Below are positions 12,945 to 19,142 of a DNA stretch of 27,169 bases, one piece after another; within the stretch, counting starts at the first letter, position 1, and every line of letters starts with the position of its first letter. A program made the translations under genes and the position numbers. The notes under the pieces are model-generated. The model was not told where the DNA came from. It searched no databases and was given only the letters and a program-made list of their open reading frames with translations. This DNA comes from a virus: the IMG/VR virus record IMGVR_UViG_3300044621_001215, positions 1 through 27,169 of that record; one strand, given 5' to 3'.

Positions 12945-13870
12945 AATAAAACCGATTTTTTAGCCGTTTCTTGTATTATTTCCCAGTATTTTTTACTAGC
13001 AGTACCTTCGTTTATATTTAATTGGGCATTATAAGGCAGTGCATTCATCCATTCTGCTTTGTAGAATAAGCCACCGGCAGATGTAACAACGCCAGCGTTA
13101 TGGAATATATTCAACCTATCCCAATCTTCTTCGGTGCTTGTGCCCCATGAAAATTCTAAATCAGGATGACATATAGTTTGCGCTCCTAACTTCCAACCAT
13201 TCCACAACAAAGCAAACATATCTGCACACCATATCTGTAATTCATGATGTGTTGGATCTAATTGTTTCTTCTCATTATTCAGGTGAGTTACTTCATGGAA
13301 TAATCTTTCGCAATCCTTTTCCACGTCTGCCCAAAACTGAGCATTGATACCCTTCATTAAATATTGCGCACCAATTGAGTTAAGCTCATTATCTTTTATT
13401 AATGATTCTGGTATGTCTACTATCTCACACATCTTATCCATTACGTCTTGACCTTTGCCTAATATGTAGCTATGGGCTATGTACCAACGGCAGTCAGATC
13501 CATACCACTTATCATCTTGTAGGAACTGCTCCCAGTTTATCTTTTTGGTAAAAGCTATGTCGCAATCATGATAAAGAACCGCTTCTTGCTCTATGTATTG
13601 ATTTTGTTCAAAGTGCTGCTTCAATATGTTAGGACGTATTGAAGATATGTAGTGCCTAGTTTCTCTGGTATCAGAATAAAAAAAGAATCTTACTGGATAA
13701 TTGTCAGCTAGTTTAGTCCACTCTTCCGGAATAACATCATTCACCTTCCAACAAACAATATCTATCATGTTAGGGTTGATACCCATTTCAATAAAGTTAT
13801 TTATCATAACTTCTACTTGCCACGCGTAATAAAGGGAGGTTGGTTGAGCGCAGATGAATCTTAACTTCAT
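12941..13870 (-). CDS. GT-A-type glycosyltransferase
   Basis: A 309-residue protein starting MKLRFICAQP. A DxD motif is visible in AVLYHDCDIAF (D102-C-D104), the usual nucleotide-sugar/metal site of GT-A enzymes; a later IFHNAGV and many aromatic residues fit an acceptor site. No signal or TM segment. A TTG 15 nt upstream is in frame, but it lies within the -7 promoter element, so ATG 13870 is the start. First gene of a four-gene glycan cluster; its stop overlaps the HNH gene (ATGA). Confidence 0.75.
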   Translation of the reverse strand: MKLRFICAQPTSLYYAWQVEVMINNFIEMGINPNMIDIVCWKVNDVIPEEWTKLADNYPVRFFFYSDTRETRHYISSIRPNILKQHFEQNQYIEQEAVLYHDCDIAFTKKINWEQFLQDDKWYGSDCRWYIAHSYILGKGQDVMDKMCEIVDIPESLIKDNELNSIGAQYLMKGINAQFWADVEKDCERLFHEVTHLNNEKKQLDPTHHELQIWCADMFALLWNGWKLGAQTICHPDLEFSWGTSTEEDWDRLNIFHNAGVVTSAGGLFYKAEWMNALPYNAQLNINEGTASKKYWEIIQETAKKSVLL

Positions 13871-13882
13871 GTATTTTTTTTC

Positions 13883-13909
13883 CAAAGTTAACCGAGTTAA
13901 TTAAATTAA
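13883..13909 (-). promoter_or_regulatory. promoter for the minus-strand glycan cluster, with palindrome
   Basis: On the minus strand TAACTTTG (13890-13883) matches TAnnTTTG and ends 12 nt before ATG 13870. The palindrome TTAATTWAATTAA (13897-13909) lies 6 nt upstream of it, in the -33/-7 spacer. No clear TTG at -33. The 41-nt gap to the upstream gene leaves room only for this element. Confidence 0.6.
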
Positions 13910-13926
13910 AAAATTATTTTTATGTA

Positions 13927-14283
13927 TTAGTGCTTAACTATTAGCTGCTTCTTGTCTATGAATTTGTAGACAAACTCAGCTATGTGTCCTGATAACCATG
14001 CTCCTGCTTCATCATCTACAATACCTCTGTCACTTTTTATTACATTAACTATGTGGTAATTTTCATGTGATAGGGTATTGTGGCTTAAATACTTTTGTTC
14101 TATAATCATGTAATAGACATCTATGTCTGGGGTGATAACTGTACCTTCTGCATCTCCTTCAAACATCTGCTCCATTTTATGCTTTTTGTATACTTTATTA
14201 GCTTCATTGATTAATGAATCTGTAATAATAAGTACAACCTTGCAACCATAGGTAGATATTTTTAATGTAGAAGTTAGTTTCAT
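13927..14283 (-). CDS. putative HExxH metallopeptidase-like phage protein
   Basis: A 118-residue protein with LSHENYHIVNVI (H73-E-N-Y-H77), an HExxH zinc motif, followed by GIVDDEAGAWLSGHIAEFVYKF where E92 or D91 could be the third ligand. I associate this order (HExxH then D-x-E-A) with small zincin-like phage proteins. Substrate unknown. ATGA overlap with the DUF3310 gene. It is the last gene before the promoter at 13883. Confidence 0.65.
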   Translation of the reverse strand: MKLTSTLKISTYGCKVVLIITDSLINEANKVYKKHKMEQMFEGDAEGTVITPDIDVYYMIIEQKYLSHNTLSHENYHIVNVIKSDRGIVDDEAGAWLSGHIAEFVYKFIDKKQLIVKH

Positions 14284-14492
14284 TGGTCATCATTTATTAG
14301 TCTATTAATATACCAAACTGCCTTTTTTAAATCTTCTTTACCACCTTTGCGTTTCCACCTCCAAAGATACTTAATTGCGTTACCAGTAGCAAATGCTTCT
14401 TTACCATCTAACCCTTTAACTGCTTCCTCAATTGCGTCTATGCACTCTATATTACCAGCATTGTAGTGTGCCGGGTGGTCTACTTTTTCCAT
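14280..14492 (-). CDS. DUF3310 protein (T7 gp1.7-like)
   Basis: A 70-residue protein with VDHPAHYNAG (4-13), ECIDAIEE, GNAIKYLWRWKRKGGKEDLKKA (37-58) and WYINRLI, the complete DUF3310 signature. Family members in phages include the T7 1.7 nucleotide kinase region; most are short stand-alone forms like this one, and whether they have kinase activity is unclear. Start and stop overlap neighbours (TAATG and ATGA). Confidence 0.92.
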   Translation of the reverse strand: MEKVDHPAHYNAGNIECIDAIEEAVKGLDGKEAFATGNAIKYLWRWKRKGGKEDLKKAVWYINRLINDDQ

Positions 14493-15475
14493 TATAATAT
14501 TTTACCTTGAAAGATACGCTTATTCTTAAATTCAAAATCTTCCCCGTTTTCATCTAAATCTACTTCTGCAAAGCCATGATTCCATTTGTTTAATGGCATA
14601 TAGGACGGATGTAATTCTGATAAACACCCTAAACTCCAAGTAGTAACCATTTTACCTGCAAGTGTTGGTTCAGTATGCTCACTTGTTTGGTGATTATGCC
14701 CCTGAAAGCAACTAACCTTAGATTTAAGGAATAGGCCTCGCGCCGGATTTACTGGGGCAGATATACCGCCAATATATTCGTGACCATGAATACCCCACAA
14801 GTTATTTAACTTCATAGGTCTTTTATCTGCTATGACTTCAATACCTCTGGCTCTTGCCTTAATAATATTCTGAAATTCAAACTCCTCAATGCCTACTAAC
14901 TCTCCGGCTTTCTCATAAAGAAAATGCTCATATCTTTCTTCATGATTTCCAAGTTTAAAATAAATTTTGCATTTCAATTCCTTTTCAAACACATCAAACA
15001 AAGCCTTGAATGTATCAAGCTCTAATTTGAAGTTACGCTTCTTTGGATCTTTAATAAACCTACTAAGCCTATGGCAGTCTATTGTATCTCCGTTTAATAA
15101 CAAAGCGTCTGGCTTACTTTTCTTTAAGTAATCAAGCGCAGCAGTTATGCTCGCAATGTTGTGGTAGGGTACATGAATATCAGACAATATAGCTACTCGC
15201 TTATGTCCTTTTATTTCATAGGGGGCGAACTCCGTTTCATCGCTATCAGGCAGATTGTAAGGGTTCTTTGGTCTTTCTGGCATTTGTATTATAGTTTTGA
15301 ATTTTCTATTTTCAGATCCATGTTTCCCCTCTATATACCTTAAAGATAATCTCGCGGCCTCTACATCTTTAAACAAAAGATTGTTTTCAGCATACATTAT
15401 TCTAGCTAGTTTTAGAGTAGGCATTTTCCACCCATGCTCCTCTCTGTATTTTCTTGCTAAGCCCGATTTGTTCAT
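14492..15475 (-). CDS. calcineurin-like metallophosphoesterase
   Basis: A 327-residue protein. All core motifs are present: SDIH (98-101), NGDTID (128-133), GNHEERY (176-182), HGHEY (230-234) and GHNHQ (259-263), which bind two metals and hydrolyse phosphate esters or phosphodiesters. The N-terminal ~60 residues form a separate helical, basic, HTH-like domain (KYREEHGWKMPTLKLARIM) that may bind DNA, consistent with nuclease or DNA-processing activity. Located between a homing endonuclease and the DUF3310 gene; start overlaps the upstream stop (TAATG). Confidence 0.9.
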   Translation of the reverse strand: MNKSGLARKYREEHGWKMPTLKLARIMYAENNLLFKDVEAARLSLRYIEGKHGSENRKFKTIIQMPERPKNPYNLPDSDETEFAPYEIKGHKRVAILSDIHVPYHNIASITAALDYLKKSKPDALLLNGDTIDCHRLSRFIKDPKKRNFKLELDTFKALFDVFEKELKCKIYFKLGNHEERYEHFLYEKAGELVGIEEFEFQNIIKARARGIEVIADKRPMKLNNLWGIHGHEYIGGISAPVNPARGLFLKSKVSCFQGHNHQTSEHTEPTLAGKMVTTWSLGCLSELHPSYMPLNKWNHGFAEVDLDENGEDFEFKNKRIFQGKIL

Positions 15476-16137
15476 TATGCTACATATTTAAAAGAGTACC
15501 CTTTTACTTTTTTCCTACTGCCCAACCCTCTAGCAATTAGAGAAGCTTTGCCACTATATTTTACAGGATTTAAGCCAACTGAACGCAGAGCTTCCGAAAC
15601 AGAATGATATACACCAATAGATTCATTAGTATCACAATTTATGATTTCAGTTTTTTTAGCTTGTCCAGATTTTATGCTTGCCAACGATTGTTTCTTTTTT
15701 GTTTCTTCTGTCCTTTTCCTTGATTCAAAAACGCCTCTTTTCAAAAGGGTTTCATAACTTTGTTTTATACCAAACCTATGGTTTTTAGAACCAATTTTTT
15801 GTTCCCTTAACTTTTTACGCGTTTCTTCTGATCTAATGCAATTCCAAATACCATCTCCGCCATCAGTCAAATTACATAAAATCCCATTATTCAAATCTTT
15901 TCTGCCATACAACTTAATAAACTCTTTCTCCTTTTCAGATGCCTCTTCTTTTGTTAATTTATCAATTATTATCTCAACTTCATAAAGAGATTTCAATACA
16001 ATGTCATTCCATATCTTATTTCTTTTAGAAGAATGGTTCTCATAAGCCCTTGAGTAATTAGATTTATTACCTATCCCTATATAGAAAGGTTCATTTTTAT
16101 CAAGTCTAATATGTCTATAAACGTACCAGTTGTTCAT
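15475..16137 (-). CDS. GIY-YIG homing endonuclease with NUMOD modules, copy A
   Basis: A 220-residue protein. GIY-YIG domain ~1-95: WYVYRHIRL then FYIGIG (18-23), Arg30 in RAY, Glu in KEKEFIKLYGR (70-79) and Asn89 before LTDGGDG. NUMOD3-type segment RSEETRKKLREQKIG (~100-115). The C-terminal part (SIGVYHSVSEALRSVGL) resembles NUMOD1. It makes site-specific cuts to spread its own gene. Inserted between endolysin and phosphoesterase genes; close paralogue of 23558-24301, sharing most of the first ~95 residues. Confidence 0.92.
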   Translation of the reverse strand: MNNWYVYRHIRLDKNEPFYIGIGNKSNYSRAYENHSSKRNKIWNDIVLKSLYEVEIIIDKLTKEEASEKEKEFIKLYGRKDLNNGILCNLTDGGDGIWNCIRSEETRKKLREQKIGSKNHRFGIKQSYETLLKRGVFESRKRTEETKKKQSLASIKSGQAKKTEIINCDTNESIGVYHSVSEALRSVGLNPVKYSGKASLIARGLGSRKKVKGYSFKYVA

Positions 16138-16141
16138 ATTA

Positions 16142-16585
16142 TTACTTAAAGTACAAATCTGCTTCAGCTTTTCTTCTGCGAGTTAATCCAGCTAATTGCT
16201 TGCCACCTGCTTTATCCCACTTCATAAATTCTGTTCTAATAGTTTCATCAGAAGGATTAGCATTAACTTTTTTTAATAAAGTAGATTTCATAAGATTACC
16301 AATACCAGCGTTATAAGCAAAACTGGTTAATGCAGCAAATTGATTTTCATTTACTTGACTTTTTACCAATGGATCTACTTTATCTGCAAAATCTTTTGCT
16401 ATAATTTCAAACAATTCATTTGCACGCTCTTGAGTAATTTTATCACCCGGTTTTACTTTTGCACCATCTTCATAGAAAGTATTTCCGTAACCAATTGTGT
16501 CATGGTTAGCACTGCATTTGTAACTTGTTAATTTGCAGCCTTCAAATGATTTAATAAGGCTTTTCCCTGCTTCGTTTAATTTCAT
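16142..16585 (-). CDS. endolysin, GH24 lysozyme (muramidase)
   Basis: A 147-residue GH24 phage lysozyme that hydrolyses the glycan of peptidoglycan. The catalytic triad spacing E-x8-C-x5-T is exact: E15 in SFEGCKLTSY, C24 and T30 in HDTIGYGNT, the Glu-Cys-Thr variant of the T4 Glu-Asp-Thr triad. Conserved NQFAALTSFAYNAG (80-93) and LTRRRKAEADLY at the C-terminus complete the fold. No signal peptide, so it depends on a holin. It ends the lysis cassette; the following gene is a homing endonuclease. Confidence 0.95.
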   Translation of the reverse strand: MKLNEAGKSLIKSFEGCKLTSYKCSANHDTIGYGNTFYEDGAKVKPGDKITQERANELFEIIAKDFADKVDPLVKSQVNENQFAALTSFAYNAGIGNLMKSTLLKKVNANPSDETIRTEFMKWDKAGGKQLAGLTRRRKAEADLYFK

Positions 16586-16586
16586 T

Positions 16587-17036
16587 TTATTTTATTTGAG
16601 AGTAAAGAAATATTACTAATAATGTAAATAAGGTACTATTGAATTTGTGAAGTTTTTGTTCAAACTTCACATCTTTTTCAAACTGATTGTATATAGCTAT
16701 ATTTTTATAATACCTTGATTTGTAATCATTAAGAGTATCTATACTAACTTTATTCTGATAGTTTAATGTGTCTTTAATTCTAAATAAACTATAAATCTCT
16801 AATTTCAAACTATCTTTTACAGAATCATGGCGCTTCAATAAACTATCTATTTTATTGTTTTGATAACTAACCACATTACTCAGGCTATCAAATGCAGCGT
16901 TAATCTTTTCCCCTTCTGCTCTACTTATGATTATCTTTTCTTCACCACCGATTTTCTTAACGTATTGGGCGGAGCTGGAATTTCTTGCTGCTAGTGTCAA
17001 CAGTGTTAGCAGAATCAAGCTTACTTTTAACTTCAT
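16587..17036 (-). CDS. membrane protein of lysis cassette, overlapping frame
   Basis: A 149-residue protein with a hydrophobic N-terminus (SLILLTLLTLAA), a long polar, helical middle (~30-125, many Lys/Asp) and a hydrophobic C-terminus (STLFTLLVIFLY). The first 80 nt, encoding the signal-like segment, overlap the 3' end of the upstream lipoprotein gene in another frame, reminiscent of overlapping spanin genes. Later TTG starts would shorten the overlap but remove the signal. Possible spanin component; stop lies 1 nt before the endolysin ATG. Confidence 0.55.
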   Translation of the reverse strand: MKLKVSLILLTLLTLAARNSSSAQYVKKIGGEEKIIISRAEGEKINAAFDSLSNVVSYQNNKIDSLLKRHDSVKDSLKLEIYSLFRIKDTLNYQNKVSIDTLNDYKSRYYKNIAIYNQFEKDVKFEQKLHKFNSTLFTLLVIFLYSQIK

Positions 17037-17280
17037 TTAGCTCAGATTTTAATTGGTTTACTTCTGATTTTAAACTTAATATAGTTTTTACAGCTTTTCC
17101 CACTATCTGAACCTCTTTTTCGGCTGCTTTTTGTTGTGTTAATACGCTTAGTTGGTTGGTTTTTTTAACACCCTCCATAAGCTTTTGGAACTCTAATTCC
17201 TTCATATTTTCATCACTTACCGCTTGCGTGTTTGCAGATTGACACCCATACAGAACGAATAAAATGAATAAATATTTCAT
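16957..17280 (-). CDS. small lipoprotein with coiled coil, candidate o-spanin
   Basis: A 107-residue protein. MKYLFILFVLYGCQSA gives a lipoprotein signal with lipobox LYGC (C13). The mature part is helical, with heptads at KTILSLKSEVNQLKSELNEV (~66-85). A short outer-membrane lipoprotein following a TM/coiled-coil protein fits an outer spanin partner. Start overlaps the upstream stop (TAATG); its 3' end overlaps the next gene by 80 nt. Confidence 0.6.
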   Translation of the reverse strand: MKYLFILFVLYGCQSANTQAVSDENMKELEFQKLMEGVKKTNQLSVLTQQKAAEKEVQIVGKAVKTILSLKSEVNQLKSELNEVKSKLDSANTVDTSSKKFQLRPIR

Positions 17281-17606
17281 TACTTGATATTTTGTATCTT
17301 ACCTAATTGATTTAAAGTACTTAGTTTGGTTGTAGCTGATGATAAGGAGCTATCACATCTGCGAACCGCATCTTGCAATACATCAACCTTTACTTCTAGC
17401 TTCTCAATCTTACTACCTTGACCATCTATCTGCTTGTTAAATGTACTTCTAATATCTACATATAAAGCTGAAATACCTATGATAACTAAGAACATAGTGC
17501 CAACAACTGGATTCTTTGAGAATTGAGCAAAGCTTATAGGTAGAGGATTAGCCCCTATCTTTAAGCCTTCTGATTCTTCTGCTTTTTTTCTTACTGCCTT
17601 TGCCAT
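17280..17606 (-). CDS. TM plus coiled-coil protein, candidate i-spanin
   Basis: A 108-residue protein: basic N-terminus (MAKAVRKKAEE), a TM helix at ~34-50 (VVGTMFLVIIGISALYV), then a long periplasmic helical/coiled-coil region (KIEKLEVKVDVLQDAVRR). This is the inner-membrane spanin architecture and it is directly followed by a lipoprotein gene (TAATG overlap). A holin accessory role is the alternative. Confidence 0.5.
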   Translation of the reverse strand: MAKAVRKKAEESEGLKIGANPLPISFAQFSKNPVVGTMFLVIIGISALYVDIRSTFNKQIDGQGSKIEKLEVKVDVLQDAVRRCDSSLSSATTKLSTLNQLGKIQNIK

Positions 17607-17866
17607 TATTTACGATCTTCTTTATTTTGTAATAAAATTAATATCTGCTCGTTAGTTTTTTTGATGTCTTTAATATCATCTCTTATCTCTTTCTTATCCG
17701 CCTCTAATTGACCGATACGAACTTCATGGTTTTCATACTTTTTGCCATCTTCTTCAAACTTACCGGTAAGCCCATAATACCCACCTAATATAGTTAGAAG
17801 TAAAATAACTAATGACGCCTTTGAGTGCCAAGTTTGTTCAACTTGTTTTTGGATTGTTGCTTCCAT
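17606..17866 (-). CDS. TM plus coiled-coil protein of lysis cassette
   Basis: An 86-residue protein with a TM helix at ~17-33 (ASLVILLLTILGGYYGL) and a charged coiled-coil C-terminus (IGQLEADKKEIRDDIKDI). Similar in layout to XhlA-type holin partners. It starts 2 nt after the holin stop and its stop overlaps the next gene (TAATG). Its TM/coiled-coil plan is repeated in the next protein, suggesting ancient duplication or interacting partners. Confidence 0.6.
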   Translation of the reverse strand: MEATIQKQVEQTWHSKASLVILLLTILGGYYGLTGKFEEDGKKYENHEVRIGQLEADKKEIRDDIKDIKKTNEQILILLQNKEDRK

Positions 17867-17868
17867 TT

Positions 17869-18129
17869 CTATTCAGATGTTTTATTGCCTTTAAAGTTGC
17901 CAATTAAATCTCCTATCTCCTTTACAGAAGCTAAACCTAATGAGGTACATACCAAAACAACAGTACCCCATACCAATGATTCGGCTGGAACTACATGACT
18001 TTCGCTATGTGAATTTGAATAAAGTGTCCAGTATAAGAAACCGGCACCAACAATTCCTACTAATCTTTTGCTTGAATTTGGGCTATCTGCTGAGAAGAAC
18101 CCTGCTACCCAATTGAATAATTTTTTCAT
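17869..18129 (-). CDS. holin, two TM helices
   Basis: An 86-residue protein: amphipathic N-terminus (MKKLFNWVAGFF), SSKRL then TM1 (~23-37, VGIVGAGFLYWTLYS), a polar loop with HSESH, and TM2 (~51-67, SLVWGTVVLVCTSLGLA), with a charged C-terminus. Size and topology fit a class II-like holin, and it sits in a lysis cassette with endolysin and spanin-like genes. ATGA overlap with the upstream microprotein gene. Confidence 0.75.
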   Translation of the reverse strand: MKKLFNWVAGFFSADSPNSSKRLVGIVGAGFLYWTLYSNSHSESHVVPAESLVWGTVVLVCTSLGLASVKEIGDLIGNFKGNKTSE

Positions 18130-18212
18130 ATAAATAATGATATTAAGAGTACAATAATAACGTAAACTAATGCGAATACATACCCTTTGATATTATGATT
18201 TATACGTTTCAT
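18126..18212 (-). CDS. 28-residue membrane microprotein in lysis cassette
   Basis: ATG 18212 opens a 28-codon frame: MKRINHNIKGYVFALVYVII followed by VLLISLFI. A basic N-terminus and one TM helix (~11-28) are predicted. The start overlaps the upstream u-spanin-like stop by 4 nt (ATGA) and its own stop overlaps the holin start by 4 nt (ATGA). The double overlap without any leftover base is strong evidence that it is translated. It could be an antiholin or pinholin-like peptide; function unproven. Confidence 0.7.
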   Translation of the reverse strand: MKRINHNIKGYVFALVYVIIVLLISLFI

Positions 18213-18646
18213 TTTTTGAGCTTAGTATAAATGTAAATAACAATAAGGGCAATAAGAATAAAGAACAAGAACTTGTAAAAGTTATTGGCCATTTTCTTCT
18301 TATCTTTTTCTACTATGGTTTTCGTGATTTCTTCTGCCTTTGAAATATTAGCAGAGTCGGTTTTGGTTAGCTTGGATTCAGATTGCTTCTCGCGGCTGCC
18401 AGAAGTCCAAGTTTCTGTATACTTTGGTATGGTTATCATACTATCTTTTGTTACCCATAAGGTATCGTAGTATGTTATTGTTTTAGTAAAATATTGTTCT
18501 TTTTCTATGACTTTTGTAACGCTATCATAGAACGTAACTCGCACACTATCAATGGATCTTACAACTGTACTATCCATTCTCCTCTCGGTTTTCTTAACCG
18601 AAGCGCAGGAGCAGAAAAAAATCATTATGATAGCGAGTCTATTCAT
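18209..18646 (-). CDS. u-spanin-like lipoprotein with C-terminal TM
   Basis: A 145-residue protein. The N-terminus MNRLAIIMIFFCSCAS is a lipoprotein signal (Cys15 likely lipidated). The middle is Thr/Ser-rich and beta-prone (RVTFYDSVTKVIEKEQYF). The C-terminus is a TM helix (~122-141, FYKFLFFILIALIVIYIY) with a KLKK end. An outer-membrane lipid anchor plus an inner-membrane C-terminal helix in one chain is the unimolecular spanin (u-spanin, T1 gp11) architecture, which fuses inner and outer membranes at lysis. First gene of the lysis cassette. Confidence 0.7.
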   Translation of the reverse strand: MNRLAIIMIFFCSCASVKKTERRMDSTVVRSIDSVRVTFYDSVTKVIEKEQYFTKTITYYDTLWVTKDSMITIPKYTETWTSGSREKQSESKLTKTDSANISKAEEITKTIVEKDKKKMANNFYKFLFFILIALIVIYIYTKLKK

Positions 18647-18650
18647 CTAT

Positions 18651-18684
18651 CAAAAATAACTTTTTTCTGTCAAATTCAGCGCAA
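18651..18684 (-). promoter_or_regulatory. possible promoter of the lysis cassette
   Basis: On the minus strand TATTTTTG (18658-18651) with a TTG at 18684-18682, spacer 23. However only 4 nt separate the -7 element from ATG 18646, so the mRNA would be leaderless or nearly so, unlike the 12-18 nt seen at other promoters in this window. A chance match is possible. Confidence 0.3.
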
Positions 18685-18694
18685 AAAATATAAA

Positions 18695-19072
18695 TTAATA
18701 AGCATTATATGACTTCTCCTCCACAATATCGGACTTGTACTTTATGTTAATTTGCTTCTTAATGGCTGCTCTATGGTCATTTAGCCTATAAACCTGCCTT
18801 GCCAAAAAGACAAACAACTTATCAAACTCCCTGTCATTTTCGCAATCTCGGAGTGAATCTTCTACCACCCATAACTGCCTGTTTATATCCAGAAGCCTAT
18901 GCGTTAATGGATCTGCGGCTAATTCAGGGAAGCTTTCTTTTATTACACTATTGATGTACTTCCATTCTTTTTTAATGTTAAGTTGCTTTTGTTCGTCTAA
19001 AATTTCAAATGATTTGATGGTTAAAATGGTGTACTTGTCGGCTATTTCGCCAATGCTTACTTCTATTTTCAT
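18695..19072 (-). CDS. DUF6165 family protein
   Basis: A 125-residue helical protein. IEVSIGEIADKYTILTIKSFEI at the N-terminus, LLDINRQLWVVEDSLRDCE in the middle, FVFLARQVYRLNDHRAAIK and the ending DIVEEKSY match my memory of DUF6165, an uncharacterised family often beside glycan or glycosyltransferase genes. That context holds here: it is transcribed divergently from the methyltransferase-glycosyltransferase fusion. A TTG at 19090 is in frame but lies in the -7 element, so ATG 19072 is the start. Confidence 0.75.
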   Translation of the reverse strand: MKIEVSIGEIADKYTILTIKSFEILDEQKQLNIKKEWKYINSVIKESFPELAADPLTHRLLDINRQLWVVEDSLRDCENDREFDKLFVFLARQVYRLNDHRAAIKKQINIKYKSDIVEEKSYNAY

Positions 19073-19087
19073 AATAATTATTTTAGG

Positions 19088-19115
19088 CAAAGATATATTT
19101 ATTTAATTAAATTAA
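19088..19115 (-). promoter_or_regulatory. minus-strand promoter of the DUF6165 gene with palindrome
   Basis: TATCTTTG (19095-19088, minus) matches TAnnTTTG and ends 15 nt before ATG 19072. The palindrome TTAATTAAATTAA (19103-19115) lies 7 nt upstream of it. No -33 TTG is visible. This half of a divergent intergenic region also serves the plus-strand gene at 19143. Confidence 0.6.
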
Positions 19116-19138
19116 TTACTTTTGCTTAATTAAATTAA
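19103..19138 (+). promoter_or_regulatory. plus-strand promoter of the glycosylation island, two palindromes
   Basis: TACTTTTG (19117-19124) fits the -7 element, 18 nt before ATG 19143. It is bracketed by two copies of TTAATTAAATTAA (19103-19115 and 19126-19138), the second lying over the expected transcription start. The layout suggests an operator pair controlling both divergent units. No TTG at -33. Confidence 0.6.
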
Positions 19139-19142
19139 TTTT

